Source: DASTRU01 sp035761045 (GTDB lineage: Bacteria > Pseudomonadota > Gammaproteobacteria > Burkholderiales > Burkholderiaceae_E). From it: DNA of 11,551 nucleotides. The first letter of the stretch is position 1. Every line of letters starts with the position of its first letter. A program made the position numbers and the translations under genes. This document shows, piece by piece, positions 6,677 through 11,551 of the stretch. The stretch spans positions 1 through 11,551 of the forward strand of contig DASTRU010000092.1 of NCBI GenBank assembly GCA_035761045.1, given 5' to 3'. The notes beneath the pieces were generated by a model. The model was not told the origin of the DNA. It searched no databases and saw only the letters and a list, made by a program, of their open reading frames with translations.

Positions 6677-7570
6677 TCACCAGTAATTCTCGACCGCCAT
6701 GTGCCCTGGCTGACCCCGACGGCTTACGACATATCCCGCCTCGGTCAATTGGCCGCGAATGTCATCGACCATTTGCGGGTTGCCGCAGATCATGATGCGG
6801 CTGCGTTCACGATCAAGCTTCACGCCCGCGGCCTCTTCGAGCTTGCCGTTGGCCAAGGCACTCGTAATACGCTCATTCAACATTCCAGGAACGGCTTCGC
6901 GAGTCACGATCGGCACATACACGAGCTTGCCCGGATTCTCGGCGAGCAACTCGCCAAAGTATTCGTGGTTCTTCAAACCTTCGATCGTGTCGCGATACGC
7001 TAATTCCGATGTCTCGCGCACCGAGTGCACGACGATCAAACGCTCGTACTGCTCCCACGCTTCCAAGTCATACAAGATGCTGATGAACGGCGCGAGGCCG
7101 GTGCCTGAACTCAACATCCATAAGTCCTTGCCCTGCTCGAACCGATCGGTGGTGAGGAAGCCGTAGTTCATCTTCTCGACGAGTACCTTGTCACCCACCT
7201 TCAGCTCGGCAAGCTTGGTCGTGAAGTCGCCGTCCGGCACGACGATCGAATAAAACTCCAAGTGCTCGTCGTAATTCGCCGACGCAATCGAATACGCGCG
7301 CCAGACATAACGAGGACCGCTTTTGCCCGACGGATTCGGGCATTCATCCTCGCGATACAGCCCAAGCCGCGCGAATTGCCCTGGCGTGAACCGATATCCC
7401 GCCGATCGCGTGGTGCGAAACGAGAACAGGTGGTCTGTCCACGGACGTATCCACGTGATGGTTTCCGTCGTGTACTTATCCGGCGGAAGCTCGCCGGGAA
7501 GTTTTTTACGCGGAGCCGTGGCATCCGCCACATTGGGTTCGAGAGCTGCGCTTCCGTCCATGGTCGTCAT
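6677..7570 (-). CDS. fpr: Ferredoxin--NADP(+) reductase
   Basis: FAD enzyme that moves electrons between NADPH and ferredoxin or flavodoxin in the cytoplasm. The 297-residue product has FTPGQFARLGL (61-71), the FAD-binding RAYS (91-94) and the NADP-binding GTGLAPF (156-162). HSVRETSELAYRDTI follows, and the C-terminus ends in NYW, resembling the terminal aromatic of E. coli Fpr (HYW). It is longer than E. coli Fpr (248 residues): about 30 extra N-terminal residues and an insert at about 73-86 rich in Pro, Gly and Ser. The ATG at 7570 overlaps the cysN stop in an ATGA, with no good ribosome-binding site of its own, so coupled translation is likely. A second ATG three codons in is possible. Being the last gene of the sulfate-reduction operon, it may supply reduced ferredoxin to CysI; this is inferred from context. 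Confidence 0.92.
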   Translation of the reverse strand: MTTMDGSAALEPNVADATAPRKKLPGELPPDKYTTETITWIRPWTDHLFSFRTTRSAGYRFTPGQFARLGLYREDECPNPSGKSGPRYVWRAYSIASANYDEHLEFYSIVVPDGDFTTKLAELKVGDKVLVEKMNYGFLTTDRFEQGKDLWMLSSGTGLAPFISILYDLEAWEQYERLIVVHSVRETSELAYRDTIEGLKNHEYFGELLAENPGKLVYVPIVTREAVPGMLNERITSALANGKLEEAAGVKLDRERSRIMICGNPQMVDDIRGQLTEAGYVVSRRGQPGHMAVENYW

Positions 7571-8865
7571 TCGGTAATTAGCCCGGCGGCCACGGTGTCG
7601 TTGGTCGCCTCGTCGATGAGAATAAAACTGCCCGTTGCCCGCCGCTCGTTGTACACGTCGGCGATCACCGGGTGCTGGGTACGCACATTGATCCGCACGA
7701 GATCGTTGAGCGCAACCGGTGCATCACTGCTTGCGGCTTGCCATTCCAACGCGTGGATATCAAGCCGACCGGTAACCTCCGCCACGCGCGCCCGTGTTTC
7801 ACGCGTGCCTTGGCGCAATACATAAGTACGCCGTGCGTCAAGCGCGCGGCTACCCAACCAGCACACCGTCGCGTTCAACGCCTGACGCGGTTCGGGCAAT
7901 GCCTCGGCCGCGCGCACGAGCATGTCGCCACGCGAGATATCGATTTCGTCAGCCAACGACACCATCACCGATTGACCCGCGATGGCGGTTGCAAGTTCTT
8001 GCTCGCCGATGGCAAGACGCGTTATGCGCGAACGATGTCCCGATGGCAGCACCACGATCTGATCACCGACCGACAAGGTGCCCGACTCAATGCGACCCGC
8101 GTATCCACGAAAGTCCGATTGCGAGGGACGGCACACCCACTGCACGGGAAAGCGCGCGGGCGCGGCGTCGTCGAGCTGCGCCGATGGCGTGGCTTCGAGC
8201 AGTTCAATCAAGGTCGGGCCGTGATACCAACCCAAATTCGTTCCACGCTCGACCACCATGTCGCCTTCAAGTGCCGAGCACGGCACCGCATCGACCTGCG
8301 CCCGCGCTTCGGGATGGTGCGAGAGCCATGCCTGAAACTCGGCCACGATGCGCTCGAACTCGGCCTGGCTGTAGCCGACCAAATCCATCTTGTTGACCGC
8401 GAGCACCAAGCGACGCACGCCGAGCAAGGTGGCGATCGTCGCGTGACGACGCGTTTGCGGCAGCACGCCCTTGCGCGCGTCGATGAGCAACACCGCGACG
8501 TCGGCCGTCGATGCGGCGGTGACCATATTGCGCGTGTACTGCTCGTGGCCGGGCGCGTCGGCGATGATGAACTTACGGCGCGGCGTCGCGAAGTAGCGGT
8601 ACGCCACATCGATGGTGATGCCCTGCTCGCGCTCGGCGGTTAAGCCGTCGGTCAGCAAGGACAAATCGATCGCCGACAGCCCACGCTTTTGCGCGTGCTT
8701 TTGCAGCGTCGCGATCGTGTCGCTCAAAATCGTTTTGCTGTCGTAGAGCAAACGGCCGATCAAGGTGCTCTTGCCGTCGTCCACGCTGCCGCAGGTGAGA
8801 AAGCGCAATACGCCGGCATCGTCGGCCTCGTTCACGCTTGCTGCGGGAAGATCGTCGCGTTTCAT
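7567..8865 (-). CDS. cysN: Sulfate adenylyltransferase subunit 1 (GTPase subunit)
   Basis: With CysD it forms ATP sulfurylase, which makes APS from sulfate and ATP; GTP hydrolysis by CysN drives the reaction. The start is the ATG at 8865, sharing one base with the cysD stop (TGATG), with AAGGAAGG nine bases upstream. The 432-residue product has the EF-Tu-like GTPase motifs: P-loop GSVDDGKS (26-33), DAPGHEQY (103-110) and NKMD (158-161). ERGIT-like sequence EREQGITIDVAYRYF (78-92) is the switch I region. Beta-barrel domains fill the C-terminal half. The protein stops at the usual CysN end and has no fused APS kinase (CysC) domain. That agrees with a neighbouring CysH able to use APS directly. 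Confidence 0.96.
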   Translation of the reverse strand: MKRDDLPAASVNEADDAGVLRFLTCGSVDDGKSTLIGRLLYDSKTILSDTIATLQKHAQKRGLSAIDLSLLTDGLTAEREQGITIDVAYRYFATPRRKFIIADAPGHEQYTRNMVTAASTADVAVLLIDARKGVLPQTRRHATIATLLGVRRLVLAVNKMDLVGYSQAEFERIVAEFQAWLSHHPEARAQVDAVPCSALEGDMVVERGTNLGWYHGPTLIELLEATPSAQLDDAAPARFPVQWVCRPSQSDFRGYAGRIESGTLSVGDQIVVLPSGHRSRITRLAIGEQELATAIAGQSVMVSLADEIDISRGDMLVRAAEALPEPRQALNATVCWLGSRALDARRTYVLRQGTRETRARVAEVTGRLDIHALEWQAASSDAPVALNDLVRINVRTQHPVIADVYNERRATGSFILIDEATNDTVAAGLITE

Positions 8866-9782
8866 CAGAAGTAGCCTTCCTTCTTGCGTTGCTCCATCGA
8901 CGCTTCCGAGGTTTGATCGTCCATGCGCGTCGCGCCGCGCTCGGTCAAGGTCGCGGTCACGGTCTCGGCCACGATGGCGTCGTAGTTGGCCGCCGTCGAT
9001 TCCACCGGGCAGGTGCACGTGATGTCGCCTACGGTGCGAAAACGAACACTCATTTGCTCGACCGTTTCGCCCTCGCGCGCGGGCGTCAACGGCGTGATCG
9101 GCACGAGCGCGCCATTACGTCGCACGATGGGCCGCTGATGCGCGAAATAAATGCTCGGCACCTCAAGCCCTTCACGCGCGATGTATTGCCACACGTCAAG
9201 TTCCGTCCAGTTGCTGATGGGAAACACGCGCATATGTTCGCCCTTGGCCACGCGCGCGTTGTATAGATTCCAAAGCTCGGGCCGTTGATTCTTCGGGTCC
9301 CATTGGCCCCATTCATCACGGAAGCTGAACACGCGTTCCTTCGCGCGCGCTTTTTCCTCATCACGACGCGCGCCGCCGATCAGCGCGTCGAAACCGAACT
9401 CGGCGATGGTGTCGAGCAGCGTGACCGATTGATGGCGATTGCGCGATTCATCTTCCGAACGCAGCACGACACGGCCCGACTTGATCGAGTCTTCCACGCT
9501 ACGCACGATCAACCGTTCGCCCAGCTCAGCCGCGCGTCGGTCGCGAAACTCGATGACTTCATCGAAGTTATGGCCGGTATCGATATGCACCAAAGGAAAC
9601 GGAAAGCGTGCCGGACGAAACGCTTTGACCGCGAGGTGCAGCATCACGATCGAGTCCTTGCCGCCCGAAAACAATAGCGCGGGATGGCTCGTTTGCCCCG
9701 CGACTTCGCGCAGGATGTGAATGGCCTCGGCTTCGAGCCAATCGAGATGGGTCAGCGTACGCGTTCCCGTAACAACGCTCAT
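8865..9782 (-). CDS. cysD: Sulfate adenylyltransferase subunit 2 (ATP pyrophosphatase-type subunit)
   Basis: Catalytic subunit of ATP sulfurylase, forming APS from sulfate and ATP with CysN. The 305-residue protein has the PP-loop SGGKDS (39-44) in its N-terminal nucleotide-binding domain. HIDTGHNFDEVIEFRD follows, then the family block GGARRDEEKARAKERVFSF, EWGQWDPKNQRPELWNLYN and FPISNWTELDVWQYI. The C-terminus ends in KKEGYF, typical of CysD. The ATG at 9782 overlaps the cysH stop in an ATGA, with AAGGA (9789-9793) six bases upstream. Full length, no sign of damage. Confidence 0.97.
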   Translation of the reverse strand: MSVVTGTRTLTHLDWLEAEAIHILREVAGQTSHPALLFSGGKDSIVMLHLAVKAFRPARFPFPLVHIDTGHNFDEVIEFRDRRAAELGERLIVRSVEDSIKSGRVVLRSEDESRNRHQSVTLLDTIAEFGFDALIGGARRDEEKARAKERVFSFRDEWGQWDPKNQRPELWNLYNARVAKGEHMRVFPISNWTELDVWQYIAREGLEVPSIYFAHQRPIVRRNGALVPITPLTPAREGETVEQMSVRFRTVGDITCTCPVESTAANYDAIVAETVTATLTERGATRMDDQTSEASMEQRKKEGYF

Positions 9783-10480
9783 GCGATTTCCTTAAGACGT
9801 ATGACTTGGGCGCCATGCACATGCAGGCCGCATTCCTTACCGCCCTCTTGTTCCCACCACCAGCGCCCGGCGCGCACATCCTCGCCGGGCGTGATCGCGC
9901 GCGTGCAAGGCGCGCAACCGATGCTCGGAAAGAAGCGATCGTGCAACGCGTTGTACGGCACGCCGCGCGAACGGATGTAGTCCCACACCTCGGCCTCGCT
10001 CCAATCGTGCAGCGGGTTGAATTTAGTAAGACCGCGCTCGGCATCCGCCTCGCGCGCGGGCGTTTGCTGACGTGCTTGCGATTGCGCGGCGCGTAGGCCG
10101 GTGACCCATGCGCGCTTGCCCGCCAACGCGCGACTCAACGGTTCAAGCTTACGCACGCCACAGCACGCCTTGCGATGATCGACCGAGTCGTAAAACCCGT
10201 TGATGCCTTGACGCGCGACCAAGGCTTGCACCGCTTGCGCGTCGGGGAACATCACCTCCACGCAACGGCCGTAGCGTTGTTCGACTTGCTGCATCAACGC
10301 ATAGGTTTCTTCATGCAAGCGGCCGGTGTCGAGAGTGAAGCTCGCGATCGGTAATTCGTAAGTGCGAATGAGATCGAGCACCACCATGTCTTCGGCGCCG
10401 AAGCTAGTGGAGAACACGGCCGGTGCCTGCGCGGCGGCTTCGCGCAACAAGGCGAGCGCCGATTCAATGCGTTCGCTCAT
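9779..10480 (-). CDS. cysH: Thioredoxin-dependent adenylyl-sulfate (APS) reductase, 4Fe-4S type
   Basis: Reduces APS to sulfite with thioredoxin. The 233-residue product contains the nucleotide-binding segment STSFGAEDMV (24-33) and LDTGRLHEETY (50-60). Cys106-Cys107 and Cys189-x2-Cys192 are the four ligands of the iron-sulfur cluster found in APS-type but not in E. coli-type PAPS reductases. The catalytic Cys217 lies in the ECGLH motif near the C-terminus. TGLRAAQSQAR (127-137) is the substrate-binding Arg segment. The ATG at 10480 overlaps the DUF934 stop in an ATGA and has GAGAG (10487-10491) upstream; a longer reading from 10519 would overlap more and lacks support. The APS assignment comes from the cysteines; some such enzymes also accept PAPS. 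Confidence 0.95.
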   Translation of the reverse strand: MSERIESALALLREAAAQAPAVFSTSFGAEDMVVLDLIRTYELPIASFTLDTGRLHEETYALMQQVEQRYGRCVEVMFPDAQAVQALVARQGINGFYDSVDHRKACCGVRKLEPLSRALAGKRAWVTGLRAAQSQARQQTPAREADAERGLTKFNPLHDWSEAEVWDYIRSRGVPYNALHDRFFPSIGCAPCTRAITPGEDVRAGRWWWEQEGGKECGLHVHGAQVIRLKEIA

Positions 10481-10983
10481 GACGCGCTCTCGGTCGTTAA
10501 ATAGCGACGGCGAAACCACGGCAAGGGCTGGCCGACCACGCCTTGATAGGCGTCGCTAAATTCGGTGAATGCGGCCAAGGCATCGTGCGCGTCACGATCT
10601 TCGCGCAAGGCAAAGCTCGTGAAACCCACGCGCTTCATTTGCAGCAACTGGTCGCGCAATACATCGCCAATGGACCGCAATTCGCCTGCGTAACCCAAGC
10701 GGCGCAGTAACACGGCGGTGGAAAATCCGCGTCCGTCGGTGAATACGGGAAAGCGCACGGCCACGATCGCCACATGCTCGAGCACCGAGCGCAACGGCTC
10801 CACGTCGTCGCCGCCGTCAAGCCACACGCCGAACTTCTTCGTCGTGGCTTTCAGTGCGTCGAGCTGGTTCAGCGCATCGCTCGCATGCACGATGGGATCG
10901 CCCTCGCCGCTCCACGATTCGCCGGCTGGCACGACTTGCCAAGCGTCTTCCGTCACCCGACCGTCCACGATCACGTTACGCAT
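10477..10983 (-). CDS. DUF934 family protein (COG3749), associated with sulfite reductase
   Basis: The family (PF06073) has no established biochemical function; older annotations call it an oxidoreductase probably involved in sulfite reduction. The 168-residue product has the family core: RFPVFTDGRGFS (77-88), LLRRLGYAGELRSIGDVLRDQ (92-112) and MKRVGF (116-121). It contains no cysteine, so it cannot hold a Fe-S cluster or act through a thiol. It has no signal peptide or membrane segment and should be cytoplasmic. The ATG at 10983 has GAGG (10990-10993) six bases upstream and overlaps the cysI end by eight bases. A longer in-frame reading from 11046 is unlikely. Sitting between cysI and cysH, it is expected to act with sulfite reductase, perhaps as assembly or accessory factor; that is inference. 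Confidence 0.88.
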   Translation of the reverse strand: MRNVIVDGRVTEDAWQVVPAGESWSGEGDPIVHASDALNQLDALKATTKKFGVWLDGGDDVEPLRSVLEHVAIVAVRFPVFTDGRGFSTAVLLRRLGYAGELRSIGDVLRDQLLQMKRVGFTSFALREDRDAHDALAAFTEFSDAYQGVVGQPLPWFRRRYLTTESAS

Positions 10984-11551
10984 ACGAAGCCTCGGTCGCG
11001 GTGGCGCGCGGCGCGTACACCGCTTGTTTGAAGGGCGCGAGACCAACGCGCGTGTACGTATCGATGAAACTTTCCTCGTCGGTACGCAAGCTAACGTAGG
11101 TGTCGATCACGCGCGAAACGACATCGGGCACCTCATGCGCAGAAAACGACGGACCGATGACTTGACCGATACGCGTCGCTTCCAAGGTTGGCCCAGGCGT
11201 TCCGCCCAGCGTGATTTGGTACCACTCCTCGCCTTGCTTATCGACGCCCAACACACCGATGTTGCCGACGTGATGATGGCCGCACGAGTTGATGCAGCCG
11301 GAAATGTTGAGGCTTAACTCGCCGATGTCATGCAGGTAATCGAGATCGTCGAACCGCGCTTGAATCGCGTTGGCGATCGGAATCGACTTCGCGTTGGCCA
11401 GCGCGCAAAAATCGCCGCCCGGGCACGAAATGATGTCCGCCAACAAACCCACCGTCGGCGTGGCCAAGCCCGACGTCTTCAACGCGTTGTACAGCGCGGG
11501 AATGTCGGTTTGCCGCACGTAAGGCAGCACGATGTTTTGGTAGTGCGTGAC
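10976..11551 (-). CDS. cysI: Sulfite reductase hemoprotein, C-terminal part (5' end beyond window)
   Basis: Reduces sulfite to sulfide with six electrons at a siroheme coupled to a 4Fe-4S cluster. The reading frame enters from the right edge (VTHYQNIVLPYVR) and ends with TAA at 10976, giving 191 codons of a protein usually about 550 residues long. The cluster ligands are present: C-x5-C in SCPGGDFC and C-x3-C in SGCINSCGHHHVG, the classic sulfite/nitrite reductase signature. The substrate-binding N-terminal half lies outside. Sequence alone does not fully separate assimilatory sulfite from nitrite reductase, but the cysHDN neighbours settle it as CysI. No cysJ is seen in the window, so its electron donor may be ferredoxin rather than the CysJ flavoprotein. 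Confidence 0.93.
   Translation of the reverse strand, partial: VTHYQNIVLPYVRQTDIPALYNALKTSGLATPTVGLLADIISCPGGDFCALANAKSIPIANAIQARFDDLDYLHDIGELSLNISGCINSCGHHHVGNIGVLGVDKQGEEWYQITLGGTPGPTLEATRIGQVIGPSFSAHEVPDVVSRVIDTYVSLRTDEESFIDTYTRVGLAPFKQAVYAPRATATEASYA

Noticed and set aside
7672..8643. 323-codon plus-strand open frame
   Set aside because: It is antisense to cysN, which has all GTPase motifs; the plus-strand product has no recognisable domain.
7567..8865. Possible CysN-CysC fusion
   Set aside because: CysN ends at 432 residues straight into fpr with no kinase P-loop after the barrel domains.
1..11551. CRISPR arrays, insertion sequences, tRNA or rRNA genes, prophage or defence genes
   Set aside because: No regular repeat-spacer pattern, transposase, tRNA-like cloverleaf or viral gene was seen by eye; coding density by known housekeeping genes leaves little room. 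Dedicated searches were not possible.

Overview
The window is an ordinary, tightly packed chromosomal segment from a GC-rich proteobacterium. It is most likely a betaproteobacterium, perhaps Burkholderiales. This rests on the rpsO-pnp pair, the cysI-DUF934-cysH-cysD-cysN order, the 4Fe-4S (APS-type) CysH, the sbp-cysTWA transporter, and a ferredoxin-NADP reductase ending in NYW. The taxonomic call is inference; no 16S gene or other decisive marker is present.

Layout: (1) Positions 1-1896, minus strand: rpsO (ribosomal protein S15), then pnp (polynucleotide phosphorylase), which runs off the left edge after about 498 codons. A 12-bp stem lies between them. (2) Positions 1897-2146: a divergent intergenic region with a plausible rpsO promoter and leader hairpin on the minus strand and weaker signals for sbp on the plus strand. 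(3) Positions 2147-6068, plus strand: sbp-cysT-cysW-cysA, a complete ABC sulfate importer. (4) Positions 6165-6554, plus strand: a small lipoprotein of the COG4315/PF03640 'secreted repeat' type. (5) Positions 6555-6676: a convergent intergenic region with an 8-bp inverted repeat. (6) Positions 6677-11551, minus strand: cysI (C-terminal part only) - DUF934 - cysH - cysD - cysN - fpr. Every junction in this operon overlaps (8, 4, 4, 1 and 4 bases).

How the genes work together: Sbp-CysTWA brings sulfate into the cell. CysDN adenylates it to APS. CysH has the paired Cys-Cys and Cys-x2-Cys ligands of the 4Fe-4S APS reductases, so it should reduce APS directly to sulfite without an APS kinase. CysI reduces sulfite to sulfide. 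No CysJ flavoprotein is seen. The reductase gene fpr, translationally coupled to the end of the operon, suggests the electron path NADPH -> Fpr -> ferredoxin -> CysI. DUF934 has no established biochemical role but sits inside the operon.

I found no mobile element, CRISPR array, tRNA, rRNA or toxin-defence system, and no convincing undescribed system. The points most worth a second look are the coupled fpr gene, the DUF934 protein, the lipoprotein between the two sulfur operons, and the hairpins around rpsO-pnp.
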